64,000 nucleotides of DNA from Methylohalomonas lacus (GTDB lineage: Bacteria > Pseudomonadota > Gammaproteobacteria > Methylohalomonadales > Methylohalomonadaceae), in the NCBI RefSeq assembly GCF_024808875.1, contig NZ_JANUCT010000006.1, positions 116,817-180,816 of the forward strand. The letters run 5' to 3'. The notes beneath the pieces were generated by a model. It saw only the letters and a list, made by a program, of their open reading frames with translations, had not been told where the DNA came from and searched no databases. A program made the translations under genes and the position numbers. The number at the start of each line of letters is the position of its first letter. Positions within the stretch are counted from its first letter, which is position 1. Shown one piece after another: positions 10,457 through 21,222 of this stretch.

Positions 10457-11824
10457 ATGTCAGAATCCGATAACAATACTGCCGCGGGCGGCCGGCACAT
10501 TTTCAGCGTCAGCGAGCTGAACCGCGAGGCGCGCGACGTTCTCGAGGGCAGTTTTCCCAGCCTCTGGGTCGAGGGCGAAGTCTCCAATCTCGCCCGACCG
10601 GCCTCCGGGCACCTGTATTTCAGCCTCAAGGACAGCCGCGCCCAGGTGCGCTGCGCGCTGTTCAAGAACCGCGCCATGAAGCTGGCCACGCAGCCGGAAA
10701 ACGGCATGCAGGTGCTGGTGCGCGCCGGCGTCAGCCTGTACGAGGGGCGCGGCGAATTCCAGCTGATCGTCGAGTACCTGGAGCCGGCCGGCGCCGGTGC
10801 CCTGCAGCGCCAGTTCGAGGAGCTGAAGAAGAAACTCGACGCCGAGGGCCTGTTCGACCCGGCGCACAAGCAAGCCATTCCGGCCATGGCCCGACGCGTC
10901 GGCGTCATTACCTCGGCTACCGGCGCGGCCATCCGCGACATTCTCAGCGTCCTGCAGCGCCGTTACGCCGGTATCGAGGTCGTGATCTACCCGGTGCCGG
11001 TACAGGGCGCGGAAGCGCCGGGACGCATCCGCGCGATGCTGGCGCTCGCCGAGCAACGCGCCGAGGTCGACGTGCTGATCCTGGCGCGCGGCGGCGGTTC
11101 GCTCGAGGATCTGTGGGCATTCAACGACGAGCAGTTGGCGCGCGCCGTACACGCCTGCCGGCTACCGACCATCAGCGCGGTCGGCCACGAGATCGACTTC
11201 ACCATCACCGACTTCGTCGCCGACCAGCGTGCCGCCACGCCCTCGGCCGCCGCCGAGCTGGTCAGCCCCAGCCGTGAACAGCTGGAACGCCAGCTGGCAC
11301 GCTACGAGAACCTGCTGGCGCGGCAGACCGGCCAGCTGCTGCGCCGCCTGAAGGACCGGCTGGCCGGCCTGGAACGACGCCTGCCGCATCCGCGGCGCAC
11401 CCTGCAGCAGTATAGCCAGCGACTGGACGAACTCGGACTGCGCGGCCAGCGGGCCATCAAGCATCATCTGCAACAGGATCGCGCGCGGCTCAACCGGCTG
11501 GCGTCGCTATTGGCCGTACAGAACCCGCGCCGCCAGTTACAGCAGCAGCAACAGCACTGCCGCCAGCTCGACAACCGGCTACAACGCGCCATGACACTGA
11601 ACCTGCAGCGCAAAAGCGAGCGCCTGTCGCGACTCAGCCATAACCTCGACACCGTCAGCCCGCTGGCAACGCTGAGCCGCGGTTACACCATCGTGCAGAA
11701 AGGCGACGGCGCTATCGTCCGTGATGCCGCCTCGCTCAGCCACGGCGAGCAGGTCCGTTCACGCTTTGCCCGGGGCACGGCCGAACTGAGTGTGATCGCG
11801 GTCAGCCAAGACGACAGTGAATGA
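10457..11824 (+). CDS. xseA: Exodeoxyribonuclease VII large subunit
   Basis: Nuclease subunit that degrades single-stranded DNA, working with XseB (not in this window). About 455 residues. N-terminal OB fold ([28 protein letters not shown]), catalytic domain with [15 protein letters not shown] and [16 protein letters not shown], then a long Gln/Arg/Leu-rich coiled coil and a C-terminal SRGYTIVQ segment. The ATG at 10457 is chosen; a GTG two codons earlier (10451) is equally possible, and neither has a clear ribosome site. Divergent from guaB, a widespread arrangement. Confidence 0.95.
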   Translation: MSESDNNTAAGGRHIFSVSELNREARDVLEGSFPSLWVEGEVSNLARPASGHLYFSLKDSRAQVRCALFKNRAMKLATQPENGMQVLVRAGVSLYEGRGEFQLIVEYLEPAGAGALQRQFEELKKKLDAEGLFDPAHKQAIPAMARRVGVITSATGAAIRDILSVLQRRYAGIEVVIYPVPVQGAEAPGRIRAMLALAEQRAEVDVLILARGGGSLEDLWAFNDEQLARAVHACRLPTISAVGHEIDFTITDFVADQRAATPSAAAELVSPSREQLERQLARYENLLARQTGQLLRRLKDRLAGLERRLPHPRRTLQQYSQRLDELGLRGQRAIKHHLQQDRARLNRLASLLAVQNPRRQLQQQQQHCRQLDNRLQRAMTLNLQRKSERLSRLSHNLDTVSPLATLSRGYTIVQKGDGAIVRDAASLSHGEQVRSRFARGTAELSVIAVSQDDSE

Positions 11825-11927
11825 GAAAAGTGGCCACCGGACAGCGATGTATCCTGTGGCGGGCGTATTATTGTCTTTGTCGCGGTCCTAGAATAACGAA
11901 TGTGCAAACCGAACGGAGGGTTATGCC

Positions 11928-12179
11928 ATGGCTGAAAACGACACCGATACCGCCAAACTGAAAGCGGAAATCGAAAAGCTGCGCAAGGATTTCGCCAGCG
12001 TCGCAGAAACACTGAAGGAACTGTCCAGTGAACAGGCGCGCGAGTCGGTCGCGCATTTGCGCCATCAGGCCGAGCAGACCGGTGAGAAGATCGAGGCGGA
12101 AATTCGCGAACGGCCACTTACCAGCGTTGCCACGGCCTTTGCTCTCGGTTTTATCCTCGCCAGGCTGCTCAATCGCTAG
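11928..12179 (+). CDS. Small DUF883/ElaB-like membrane-anchored protein
   Basis: 83 residues: a charged helical N-terminal two thirds with heptad character (TAKLKAEIEKLRKDFASVAE) and a short C-terminal hydrophobic segment (SVATAFALGFILARLL) ending LNR. This is the layout of the ElaB/YqjD/DUF883 proteins, which are tail-anchored in the inner membrane and bind ribosomes in E. coli. A strong GGAGGG site precedes the ATG. Family assignment rests on architecture, so it is moderate. Confidence 0.68.
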   Translation: MAENDTDTAKLKAEIEKLRKDFASVAETLKELSSEQARESVAHLRHQAEQTGEKIEAEIRERPLTSVATAFALGFILARLLNR

Positions 12180-12191
12180 CGCCTGTCCAGC

Positions 12192-12590
12192 CTAGCGATC
12201 GATCTCGTTCAGCGTCTGCCGGGCGAGCCGTTCTATCGTCTCCAGACTGATGTCGGCGCGTGTCAGAAAGGTGTCGTCATAGCGTGCCGGGTCGGCCCAC
12301 TGGGCACCGCGGATCTCGCAACGCTTGGCGAGCTTGTACAGCCCCAGATCCTTGAGCCGGAAACCCAGGTCGGTCCAGAGTGCCGACAGCACCTGTTCCT
12401 GTTTCACGGAGCGTTTGTTGCGCTCGTGCACGTGGCGCATGTACACGTTGGTACGCCGGACCACCTTGACCACGTCACGCAGGGCGGCAATGGATTCCTG
12501 CTTGCGTTGTTGGCGCGCCCGGCGCAGATTCGCCAGCCATCGGACCAGATGCGTAAACAGGACTTCCCAGCCTTTTTGCGTCACCGGCAC
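12192..12590 (-). CDS. Hypothetical basic helical protein
   Basis: 132 residues, not recognised. Predicted all-helical and very basic in the first half (WLANLRRARQQRKQESIAALRDVVKVV), with a more mixed C-terminal half (FLTRADISLETIERLARQTL). No signal peptide, cysteine pairs or enzyme motif. It lies convergent to the DUF883-like gene and downstream of the YdcF-like gene on the same strand. Composition matches its neighbours, so it is probably a real gene. Confidence 0.5.
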   Translation of the reverse strand: MPVTQKGWEVLFTHLVRWLANLRRARQQRKQESIAALRDVVKVVRRTNVYMRHVHERNKRSVKQEQVLSALWTDLGFRLKDLGLYKLAKRCEIRGAQWADPARYDDTFLTRADISLETIERLARQTLNEIDR

Positions 12591-12620
12591 AGGCCCCTTC
12601 TCGCGAATCGAATCAGTGGA

Positions 12621-13412
12621 TCAGCATTGCGCGCGGATACCCGCCGCGCCGTCATGGTCGCCGTAAACCATCCGGTAGTACAACAATCCCAGCCATTCAT
12701 GCAGCGCGGTGCGGCTGAGCTGTAACGCCGTCAGGCTCGGCAGCCAGCGTTCCAGAACGCTGGCATTCCTGAATGTATCTTTCAGATAACCTGTCGGTGC
12801 CGGTATTGCTTCGATCCCGGATTTCTCGAATGCGTACAGTGCCCGTGGCATGTGCGCGGCGTGCGTGACCAGTAACACGCGGCGGATGCCCTGACCGTCG
12901 AGAATGAATTTCGAGCAGATGGCGTTTTCGAAGGTGTTGCGGCTTTTGCGCTCGGTCCAGCGCGCCAGCCCGTCAAAATCCGATTTCAGGGCCTGATCCA
13001 TGAGTTCGGCTTCGGCATACAGCTCGCCATTGGGGCGGCCGCCACTGGCCAGGATCGGCAGACCGGTCTGCTCACGCAACCGCTCGGCATAACGCAACCG
13101 CACCAGTGCCAGCTGGCCGACACTGTCGGCGCCGCCATATTCCGGCGCATTGTTATAGCGACCGGCGCCAAGCACCACGATTGCGCCAGCATCCTGTTTC
13201 TGCACCGGCGTCGACAATACCGGCGCGGTCTCGACCCAGGCGATCAGCTGGCCCGCCAACGGTGCCGTCGACAATGCATAGACCAGCACGAGCCCGGTCA
13301 GAAACAGCCACACGGCCAGCTTGCGCGCTACCGGCAGCAGCAACAGTCCCAGGCCGAAGAAAACGACAAAAATACCCGGCGGTAACAGCAACGAGCGCAG
13401 CAGCTCGATCAT
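12621..13412 (-). CDS. YdcF/ElyC-type DUF218 membrane protein
   Basis: 263 residues from the ATG at 13412 (MIELLRSLLLPPGIFVVFFG). Two N-terminal membrane segments are followed by a DUF218 domain in the periplasm: AGAIVVLGAGRYNNAPEYGG, LPILASGGRPNGE, RKSRNTFENAI and RVLLVTHAAHMPRALYAFE. E. coli ElyC, of the same architecture, affects peptidoglycan assembly from lipid carriers; the substrate is not settled. The in-frame extension to 13475 lacks homology. It is divergent from the ptx cluster. Confidence 0.85.
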   Translation of the reverse strand: MIELLRSLLLPPGIFVVFFGLGLLLLPVARKLAVWLFLTGLVLVYALSTAPLAGQLIAWVETAPVLSTPVQKQDAGAIVVLGAGRYNNAPEYGGADSVGQLALVRLRYAERLREQTGLPILASGGRPNGELYAEAELMDQALKSDFDGLARWTERKSRNTFENAICSKFILDGQGIRRVLLVTHAAHMPRALYAFEKSGIEAIPAPTGYLKDTFRNASVLERWLPSLTALQLSRTALHEWLGLLYYRMVYGDHDGAAGIRAQC

Positions 13413-13592
13413 GGTGGCCCATCCCCTGTGTGGCGCCGAAGCGCGGAAGCGACAAACTAGCATCCGCCGACGCAAAGGTCAGCCACCCCGCCCGCTTGCG
13501 CACGGCAACAAAACCTTCACCTGGCCGACATGCTCGTGTCATCGCCCCTGCCTACGGTATGCGTAAACCTAATCGAAACGGGCATAGCCATT

Positions 13593-14468
13593 ATGAAGCG
13601 TAATGACCCAGCGACCACCACAGCCGAATCCGCGACAGACAGCGCGATGATCCGCCTCGATGGCGTCGGCGTCACCTACCCGGATGGCACGCTCGCCCTG
13701 CATCCGCTCGACCTGACTTTCAGACAGGGCGAATTCACGGTGCTGCTGGGTCTGTCCGGCGCCGGCAAGTCGACCCTGCTGCGCACGCTCAACCAGCTCG
13801 TAGTGCCCAGCTCGGGCACCATCAGCAGCGACGAGCTTGGCGTCATCCACGGCAGCGCCCGCGTCCGCGCCCATCGCCGCCACACCGCCATGATCTTTCA
13901 GCAGCACCAGTTGCTGCTGCGCAAAAGCGCGCTCACCAATGTTCTGACCGGGCGGCTGGCCGCGCATTCCGCCTGGCGCACACTCCTGCCCATGCCCGCG
14001 GACGACGTCACGCTGGCTTACCAGTGCCTGCAACGGGTCGGTCTGGCCGACAAGACTTTCGTCCGTGCAGACAACCTCAGCGGCGGCCAGATGCAGCGCG
14101 TCGGCATCGCCCGGGCCCTGGCCCAGCAACCGCGCGTGATCCTGGCGGACGAGCCGGTCGCCAGTCTCGACCCGAACACCTCCATGCAGGTGCTTGAGCA
14201 GCTCAGCCGCATTAGTCGCGAAGACGGTATCACCACCATCGTCAGCCTGCATCAGCTCGAACTGGCGCGGCGCTTTGCCCAGCGCGTCATCGGCCTGGCC
14301 GGCGGCCGGGTTGTATTCGACGGCCCGCCGTCAGCGCTCGACAGCGCCACGCTGGATCAGATCTACAACAGTGGCAAACAGGACGGCCACCAGCCCGATA
14401 CGGAAACGCCTTCTGTCCACCAATCTGGAAGTGGTGATCACGAAGAACCCATGCGTGCCGCCGTTTAA
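13593..14468 (+). CDS. ptxA: Phosphite/phosphonate ABC transporter ATP-binding protein (PtxA/PhnC)
   Basis: ATPase that powers uptake of phosphite (or phosphonates). 291 residues from the ATG at 13593. Walker A GLSGAGKST at about 60, signature LSGGQMQRVGIARALAQQ, Walker B VILADEPVAS, and a switch His in VSLHQLELARRFA. The PhnC-type spacing and LRTLNQLVVPSSG segment assign it to the phosphonate/phosphite group. First gene of a five-gene cluster with substrate-binding protein, permease, dehydrogenase and LysR regulator. A C-terminal tail of about 30 residues after the ABC domain is unremarkable. Confidence 0.9.
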   Translation: MKRNDPATTTAESATDSAMIRLDGVGVTYPDGTLALHPLDLTFRQGEFTVLLGLSGAGKSTLLRTLNQLVVPSSGTISSDELGVIHGSARVRAHRRHTAMIFQQHQLLLRKSALTNVLTGRLAAHSAWRTLLPMPADDVTLAYQCLQRVGLADKTFVRADNLSGGQMQRVGIARALAQQPRVILADEPVASLDPNTSMQVLEQLSRISREDGITTIVSLHQLELARRFAQRVIGLAGGRVVFDGPPSALDSATLDQIYNSGKQDGHQPDTETPSVHQSGSGDHEEPMRAAV

Positions 14469-15359
<891 letters not shown>

Positions 15360-15375
15360 CCCCCAGGCAACCGGG

Positions 15376-15399
15376 CCGGTCAGCGGTACCGCTGACCGG
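15376..15399. promoter_or_regulatory. Perfect 24-bp palindrome between ptxB and ptxC
   Basis: The half-site CCGGTCAGCGGT is followed directly by its exact reverse complement. In RNA it would form a very stable hairpin 16 nt after the ptxB stop. No U tract follows, so it is not a classical terminator. In binding-protein transporter operons such intercistronic stems can protect the upstream message and lower expression of the permease gene. Confidence 0.7.
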
Positions 15400-15422
15400 T
15401 CTCATTCATGGAGCAAACCATA

Positions 15423-16247
15423 ATGACCAATGTCTCTGCCGACACCGCAGCCAGCGTGCCGGCCACCGACATCATCGAGCGCTATCGACGCGATAACCGG
15501 CGCACGCTGGTGCAACTCGCACTGCTGAGCGGCGTCATCATCCTGTGCTGGTACCTGGGTGAATTACTCAGTCCGCAAACCTACATCGACGGACTACCGG
15601 CCATCGGCCAGCTCATCGTCGATTCCGTGCCACCCGATTTCGCGCGCTGGCAGCAATGGATCATGCCGCTGGTGGATACGCTCGTTATGAGCATCGCCGG
15701 TACGGCCCTAGCGGTGCTGTTTTCATTGCCGCTGGGTTTCCTGGCCGCCGCCAACACCAGCCCCAACCGGGTTGTTTTCCAGGTGTCGCGACTGGTTCTG
15801 AACGGCCTGCGTGCCGTGCCCGAGCTGATCATGGGCATCATTTTCGTCGCCGCCGTCGGCTTCGGCATATTGCCAGGCGCGCTGGCCGTGGGCCTGCATT
15901 CGATCGGTATGGTCGGCAAATTCTTTGCCGAGTCGATCGAACACGTCGACGAGCAGCCGGTCGAGGCCGCCCGCGCCGCCGGTGCCAGCGGTTTCCAGGT
16001 GCTCTATCACGGCATCCTGCCGCAGGTGTTGCCGCAGTTCGCCGATGTATCCATCTACCGCTGGGAGTACAACTTCCGCGCTTCGACGGTCATGGGCATG
16101 GTCGGCGCCGGCGGCATCGGCTTCGAGCTGATGTCGTCACTGCGCATCATGGACTACCAGCAGGTCAGCGCGATTCTGCTCGTCATCCTGGTCATGGTGA
16201 CGCTGGTCGACAGCTTGAGCGGCCATCTGCGCCGTTACTTTAAATAA
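15423..16247 (+). CDS. ptxC: Phosphite/phosphonate ABC transporter permease (PtxC/PhnE)
   Basis: Inner-membrane channel component, 274 residues from the ATG at 15423; an in-frame ATG at 15408 adds five residues but lacks a ribosome site, whereas GGAG lies nine bases before 15423. Several membrane segments (LVQLALLSGVIILCWYLG; TLVMSIAGTALAVLFSLPLG) and a binding-protein-dependent permease EAA-type loop, VEAARAAGASGFQVLYHGIL, followed by the PhnE-typical FRASTVMGMVGAGGIGFEL. Third gene of the ptx cluster. Confidence 0.9.
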   Translation: MTNVSADTAASVPATDIIERYRRDNRRTLVQLALLSGVIILCWYLGELLSPQTYIDGLPAIGQLIVDSVPPDFARWQQWIMPLVDTLVMSIAGTALAVLFSLPLGFLAAANTSPNRVVFQVSRLVLNGLRAVPELIMGIIFVAAVGFGILPGALAVGLHSIGMVGKFFAESIEHVDEQPVEAARAAGASGFQVLYHGILPQVLPQFADVSIYRWEYNFRASTVMGMVGAGGIGFELMSSLRIMDYQQVSAILLVILVMVTLVDSLSGHLRRYFK

Positions 16248-16279
16248 GCCGCTGCTTTTTAGATCAAGGGAGTCATACC

Positions 16280-17311
16280 ATGGCGGACAAGGTTGTCATT
16301 TCCCACTGGGTGCATCGCGAAGTCAGCGACTATCTGCGGCAACAGGGTTGCGAGGTGATCGGCAACGACGGCCTCGAACCATGGCCGCGGTCGCAATTGC
16401 TCGAGCTGCTCGGCGATGCCGATGCCTTCATGGCGTTCATGCCGGACCATGTCGACGCCGACCTGCTCGCGCACGCGCCGAAACTGAAGGTCATCGGCTG
16501 TGCGCTGAAAGGTTATGACAATTTCGACGTCGCTGCCTGCAGCGCGGCCGGCGTCTGGCTCAGCATCGTCCCGGACGCCCTGACCGAACCGACCGCCGAG
16601 CTGAGCATTGCCCTGCTGCTGGGCGTCAGCCGGCACGTGCTGGCCGGCGACGCTTACATCCGTACGGGCGCGTTCCGCGGCTGGCGGCCGCACTTCTACG
16701 GCTGCGGTCTGGCCGACAGCACGATCGGCATCATCGGCATGGGCGCGGTCGGCCAGGCCATTGCCGCACGTCTGGCCGGTTTTCGCGCGCGACTGCTGTA
16801 CAGCGACATCGAACCCCTGAGCGAACACACCGCCAAATCGTTGCGCGTGCGCAAGGTCGGCCGCCGGGTGCTGGCGGAAAAAAGCGATTACATCGTGCTC
16901 GCCATGCCGCTCAATGACGGCACCCTGCACACCATCGACGACGGCTTTCTTGCCACGGTCAAGACCGGTGCCTACCTCATCAACCCCTGCCGTGGCTCGG
17001 TCGTGGACGAGGCCGCGATCGCCCGCGCCCTGCGCGCCGGTCGCCTCGCCGGCTACGCCGCCGACGTCTACGAGATGGAAGACTGGGCCCGAGCCGATCG
17101 ACCACAGTCCATTCACCCGGACCTGCTTGCCAATCACGCGCAGACGCTGCTGACACCGCACCTGGGTTCGGCGGTCGACGCCATACGCCGTGACATCGCC
17201 CGGCGCGCGGCCGAGAACATCGTCACCGGCCTGCGCGGCCAGCGCCCGGCTGATGCGGTCAACACACCGCAGTCGCAGCCGGCCGCCATGCGAAGCGGCG
17301 CCGGCGCATGA
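16280..17311 (+). CDS. ptxD: Phosphite dehydrogenase (NAD-dependent)
   Basis: Oxidises phosphite to phosphate with NAD. 343 residues of the D-2-hydroxyacid dehydrogenase fold. Features shared with characterised PtxD: MAFMPDHVDADLL near 51, the substrate lysine in CALKGYDNFDV near 77, Rossmann motif IGMGAVGQAIA near 155, Arg in NPCRGSVVDEA, Glu in YEMEDWARADRP and His in LTPHLGSAVDAI. The YEMEDWARADRP stretch is characteristic of phosphite dehydrogenases as opposed to other family members. Its place after an oxyanion ABC transporter and before a LysR gene strengthens the call. Confidence 0.93.
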   Translation: MADKVVISHWVHREVSDYLRQQGCEVIGNDGLEPWPRSQLLELLGDADAFMAFMPDHVDADLLAHAPKLKVIGCALKGYDNFDVAACSAAGVWLSIVPDALTEPTAELSIALLLGVSRHVLAGDAYIRTGAFRGWRPHFYGCGLADSTIGIIGMGAVGQAIAARLAGFRARLLYSDIEPLSEHTAKSLRVRKVGRRVLAEKSDYIVLAMPLNDGTLHTIDDGFLATVKTGAYLINPCRGSVVDEAAIARALRAGRLAGYAADVYEMEDWARADRPQSIHPDLLANHAQTLLTPHLGSAVDAIRRDIARRAAENIVTGLRGQRPADAVNTPQSQPAAMRSGAGA

Positions 17312-18198
17312 TTAACCTGACTCAACTGGCGACGCTGGTGGCGATCATCGACCACGGCAGTTTCGGTGCCGCCGCCACCCGACTGGGCATCACCCAGCCG
17401 ACCGCCTCGCAACACATCAAGCGCCTGGAAAACCAGCTCGGCACGGCGTTGTTCATTCGCGCCAGTAGCCGCACCCAGCCGACCGCCAGCGCCCTGGCCA
17501 TCCTGCCGCATGCGCGCAACATGCTGAGTGTCTATGAACGGCTGACACGCGTCGTGCAACACCCGTCGCTGAGCATCGGCGCCAGCTCGAATATCGGCAC
17601 CTACATGATCCAGCCACTCATCCGTCGCTGGCTGCAGAACGGCCACGACTGCGACATGGTCGTGCGTCCCAATCCGGACATCGCTCATCTGCTCGAAGGC
17701 GGCGAAATCGACATCGGTCTGATGGAGTGGTGGGACCGCCGCACCGGCTTTGAGTATCTGCAGTGGGGCGAGGACGAACTGCTGGCCGTGGTGCCGCCCG
17801 AACACCCCTGGACCGGACTCAATTGCGTGACCCCACAACAGTTGAGCGATGAACCGCTACTCGGCGGTGAACCCGGTACCGGTACCGGCCGGCTGCTCGC
17901 CACCTACCTGGCCCGTCACGGACTCACGGCCGCCATCGGCATGACCTTCAGCAATACCGAGGCCGTCAAGCGCGCCGTACGCCACGGCCTCGGCGTATCG
18001 CTGCTGCTGCGGGGCACGGTGGCCGAGGAAGTCAGCCGCGGCGAATTACACGCCGTGCCGCTGGCCGACGGCGGCCTGCGCAAGGCCCTGTATGCCATCT
18101 GGCGGCAACAGCCGGACGCAACCGGCGAACAGATCCATTCGTTCCGCAAATTGCTGGCGCCACCACAAGCTTTGCCCACCCGCTACTGCGCGCTGTAA
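17308..18198 (+). CDS. ptxE: LysR-family regulator of the phosphite cluster
   Basis: 296 residues; overlaps the ptxD stop by 4 bp (ATGA), so translationally coupled. N-terminal winged helix-turn-helix (MINLTQLATLVAIIDHGSFGAAATRLGITQPTASQH), then a LysR substrate-binding domain (ASSNIGTYMIQPLIRRWL; GGEIDIGLMEWW). Position and partners match ptxE of known ptx operons. Effector and target site are unknown; placing the regulator last in the operon would allow autogenous feedback. Confidence 0.9.
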   Translation: MINLTQLATLVAIIDHGSFGAAATRLGITQPTASQHIKRLENQLGTALFIRASSRTQPTASALAILPHARNMLSVYERLTRVVQHPSLSIGASSNIGTYMIQPLIRRWLQNGHDCDMVVRPNPDIAHLLEGGEIDIGLMEWWDRRTGFEYLQWGEDELLAVVPPEHPWTGLNCVTPQQLSDEPLLGGEPGTGTGRLLATYLARHGLTAAIGMTFSNTEAVKRAVRHGLGVSLLLRGTVAEEVSRGELHAVPLADGGLRKALYAIWRQQPDATGEQIHSFRKLLAPPQALPTRYCAL

Positions 18199-18217
18199 TC
18201 AATCAGCGCACAATAAT

Positions 18218-19603
18218 TCATGTCCCGCGGCCGCTGTCCGCCTGCCGCAGGCGGCGAAAATAATCGCGCGCCGCCGCCATGACTTTCGGTGCCAGCACCA
18301 TGCTGGCCAGCATGGTGGGCAAGGCCATCAGGCCGAAGCCGGTGGTCATGAGGTAGATCATGACCTCCACCGAAACCATCGCGCCGATAACAATAAACAC
18401 GACGTAAAAATAGCGGTACCAGTGCTGGTGCTCGGCACCGATGAGATAGCCCAGACACTTTGATCCATAGTACCAGTAGCTGAACATCGTACTCAGGCTG
18501 AACAGGACGACCAGTCCCAGGATCAGCCAGGTCCCGGCCGTGCCCAGGGCCTCGGCATAGGCTGCCGTCGTCAGCGCCGCCCCCGACACGTCTTCACCCC
18601 GCTGCCAGACGCCGGTGCTGAGAATCACCAGTGCCGTGCAGGTACAAACAACAAGGGTGTCAATCACAGGACCCAGCATCGCCACCAGACCTTCCCGCAC
18701 CGGTTCCCGCGTGCGCGCCGCACCATGCGCCATCACTTCGGTGCCGAGGCCGGCCTCGTTGGAGAATGCACCCTGGCGCACGCCGACGATCATCACGCCC
18801 AGCAAGCCGCCGGCGGCTGCCTGGCCGCTGAAGGCATCGCTGAAGATCAAGCGGATCATGGCGGGGATCCGTTCATGCTGTTGCAGGAGTATGGCGAGCG
18901 CCGTGACGAGATAAATCAGCACCATGACCGGCACCAGCCGCGCGGCTACATAACCGACCCGTTCGATGCCGCCGAAGATTACCGCCGCCACCAGCATTGC
19001 AATGATAACGCCGAACAGAAAATTGAAAGCGTCTGCCTGTTGCGCATCGATGATGCCTTGCGGCATGAGCACGGCCTCGCGCAAAGCCTCGGTAAGCTGG
19101 TTGATCTGAAACATCGGCAGCGTGCCGATCAGTCCCGCGAGACAGAAGAATATTGCCAGCCCCCGCCAGCGCCGCCCGAGCCCTTCGCGAATGATGTACA
19201 TCGGCCCGCCCTGCAAGCGGCCACGGCTGTCCATGCCGCGGTACATAATCGCCAGCGTGCAGGTGAAGAACTTGGTGGCGACGCCGACCAGCGCGGTGAT
19301 CCACATCCAGAAGACGGCGCCCGGCCCGCCCATACTGATCGCCAGGGCCACACCGGCGATGTTGCCCAACCCCAGCGTTCCGGACAGCGCCGCCGATAAC
19401 GCCTGAAAATGGGAGATGTCGCCGGGGTCGTCCGAGCGATCGTAGTCGCCGCGCAGGATACGCAGTGCATGGCCAAGGTAGCGATACGGCAGACCCTGCG
19501 AATAGATCAGGAAAAAAAGACCGCCGCCGACGATCAGGGTGATCAGTGGCGGCCCCCAGATGAAGTCGGAAATCGCGGCGAGGACGGTTTCTACGCTTTG
19601 CAT
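18218..19603 (-). CDS. Alanine/glycine:cation symporter (AGCS family)
   Basis: 461 residues with about ten hydrophobic segments. Family marks: LSGTLGLGNIAGVALAISMG, GGPGAVFWMWITALVGVATK, GRLQGGPMYIIREGLG and GVRQGAFSNEAGLGTEVMAH. Imports alanine or glycine with sodium across the inner membrane. Convergent with ptxE and separated from it by only 19 bp; no link to phosphite metabolism is evident. Confidence 0.92.
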   Translation of the reverse strand: MQSVETVLAAISDFIWGPPLITLIVGGGLFFLIYSQGLPYRYLGHALRILRGDYDRSDDPGDISHFQALSAALSGTLGLGNIAGVALAISMGGPGAVFWMWITALVGVATKFFTCTLAIMYRGMDSRGRLQGGPMYIIREGLGRRWRGLAIFFCLAGLIGTLPMFQINQLTEALREAVLMPQGIIDAQQADAFNFLFGVIIAMLVAAVIFGGIERVGYVAARLVPVMVLIYLVTALAILLQQHERIPAMIRLIFSDAFSGQAAAGGLLGVMIVGVRQGAFSNEAGLGTEVMAHGAARTREPVREGLVAMLGPVIDTLVVCTCTALVILSTGVWQRGEDVSGAALTTAAYAEALGTAGTWLILGLVVLFSLSTMFSYWYYGSKCLGYLIGAEHQHWYRYFYVVFIVIGAMVSVEVMIYLMTTGFGLMALPTMLASMVLAPKVMAAARDYFRRLRQADSGRGT

Positions 19604-19685
19604 CCAATGATCCTTCGCAGCGGTGTCGTAACCGATAGATGATCTGTATCGAAGTCAGAAAACTGTGTAACCGACAGCCAGCGAT

Positions 19686-20273
19686 TTATGTGCGCCCGTC
19701 GCGTACGGTGGCGGCATTGACTGTATGGCATCGTAACCAGTGGATCACCTGATCAGCATTCTCATCGGGTGGAAACACGGGATAGAAGGTCTTTACCACC
19801 CTGCCTTTATCCGCGATCAATGTCAGACGCCTGTAGAGCACCCGTCCGGTGATGACAAATGTCGGCAGCTGCAGACTCCTGCCAAGCAACAGTCCCGTAT
19901 CGCTCAATAGTTCGAACGGCAGGTGCAGGCGCATTTTCGCCTCGTACTGGTCAGCGACAGATTGCGTGCTGATGCCATAAACACCTGCATTCAGTGCCTG
20001 CAACTCGGCATGGTGATCGCGAAAGGCACAGGCCTGCGGCGTACAGCCACGCGCCCCGGGAATCCGATCCCAGCCGTCGGGCAACGGCTCATCCGGCCGA
20101 CCGGTCATGGGATAGACGTACAGAACCCACAGGCCTTCGAGTTCGGCGAGTGCCACCTGCTCGCCGCCGGTCGCGGTCAGCACAACCGCAGGCAACTGGC
20201 ACCCGATCAGGTGATCTGCGGCGCCGTCGTCCACTGGCGCCGGCAGATCCGGCGGCAGTTCAGAAAGACTCAC
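19686..20273 (-). CDS. Peroxiredoxin (AhpC/TSA-Bcp type)
   Basis: 195 residues if started at the GTG at 20273, which overlaps the 3' end of lipA by 14 bp; the longer frame runs antigenically unlike the family inside lipA. Thioredoxin-fold peroxidase: [39 protein letters not shown] with the probable peroxidatic Cys plus a second Cys five residues on, then [14 protein letters not shown] and [10 protein letters not shown]. Reduces peroxides with thiols. Probably cotranscribed with lipB-lipA; the start codon is uncertain. Confidence 0.78.
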   Translation of the reverse strand: MSLSELPPDLPAPVDDGAADHLIGCQLPAVVLTATGGEQVALAELEGLWVLYVYPMTGRPDEPLPDGWDRIPGARGCTPQACAFRDHHAELQALNAGVYGISTQSVADQYEAKMRLHLPFELLSDTGLLLGRSLQLPTFVITGRVLYRRLTLIADKGRVVKTFYPVFPPDENADQVIHWLRCHTVNAATVRDGRT

Positions 20274-21222
20274 CCGCAGCCTGACGATCGGCGTGATACG
20301 ACGAGCGCACCATCGGGCCGCTGGCGACGTTGCTGAAGCCGAGGCCACGGGCATAATCGCCGAGTTCGTCGAATTCGGCCGGCGTAACGAAGCGCGCCAC
20401 CGGCAGATGATACTGGCTCGGCTGCAGGTACTGGCCCAGGGTCAGCATGTCGACGTCATGGGCACGCAGATCGGCCAGTACCTGTTTGACCTCGTCGATG
20501 GTCTCGCCGAGGCCAAGCATGAGGCCGGACTTGGTCGGCATCTGCGGCAGACGCGCGCGGACCTGCTTGAGCAGCCGCAACGAGCCCTCGTACACTGCCC
20601 CCGGCCGGGCGTAACGGTACAGCCGCGGCACGGTTTCCAGGTTATGATTGAACACGTCCGGCGCCATCTCGGTGAAGGCGTCGATGGCAATCGCCTCGCG
20701 CTTGCGGAAATCCGGGGTCAGCACCTCGATGCGCACCTCGGGCAGGCGCCGGCGAATGGCGCGCACGCAGTCGACGAAGTGTGCCGCGCCGCCGTCTTTG
20801 AGGTCGTCGCGATCGACCGACGTGATGACGACGTAGTTCAGTCCCATCTGCTCGATGGCGTCGGCCAGATGCTCGGGTTCGTTCGGGTCGAGCGGATCCG
20901 GCCGGCCGTGGGCAACGTCGCAGAACGGGCAGCGCCGCGTGCAGAGCTCGCCCATGATCATGAAGGTCGCCGTGCCGTGGGCAAAGCACTCGCCCAGGTT
21001 CGGGCAGGCCGCCTCCTCGCACACCGTGTGCAACTGCTTCTCGCGAATCAGTTTCTTCAGCGCCAGCACTTTCGGGTCGGTCGGCGCCTGGGCGCGTATC
21101 CAGTGCGGCTTGCGCGGCATCGGTGCGCCCTCGACCCGCACCGGGATCTTCAGCGGCCGGGTCTTGGCTTCGCCGCGGCTGGCGCGGGGCTTGCTGTCGG
21201 ACGGGCTCTGCGCTTCAGTCAT
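20260..21222 (-). CDS. lipA: Lipoyl synthase
   Basis: Radical SAM enzyme inserting two sulfurs into protein-bound octanoate. 320 residues from the ATG at 21222 ([20 protein letters not shown]). Auxiliary cluster motif [12 protein letters not shown] near 95-106, radical SAM motif CTRRCPFC, and C-terminal [12 protein letters not shown]. The ATG overlaps the lipB stop. Upstream in-frame codons to 21438 belong to lipB in another frame. Confidence 0.97.
   Translation of the reverse strand: MTEAQSPSDSKPRASRGEAKTRPLKIPVRVEGAPMPRKPHWIRAQAPTDPKVLALKKLIREKQLHTVCEEAACPNLGECFAHGTATFMIMGELCTRRCPFCDVAHGRPDPLDPNEPEHLADAIEQMGLNYVVITSVDRDDLKDGGAAHFVDCVRAIRRRLPEVRIEVLTPDFRKREAIAIDAFTEMAPDVFNHNLETVPRLYRYARPGAVYEGSLRLLKQVRARLPQMPTKSGLMLGLGETIDEVKQVLADLRAHDVDMLTLGQYLQPSQYHLPVARFVTPAEFDELGDYARGLGFSNVASGPMVRSSYHADRQAAGESF

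Noticed and set aside
13536..13554. Possible Pho box (GTGTCAT, then CCTGCCT) upstream of ptxA
   Set aside because: The second half-site matches CTGTCAC poorly and its spacing is off by one unless forced; not good enough to claim PhoB control.
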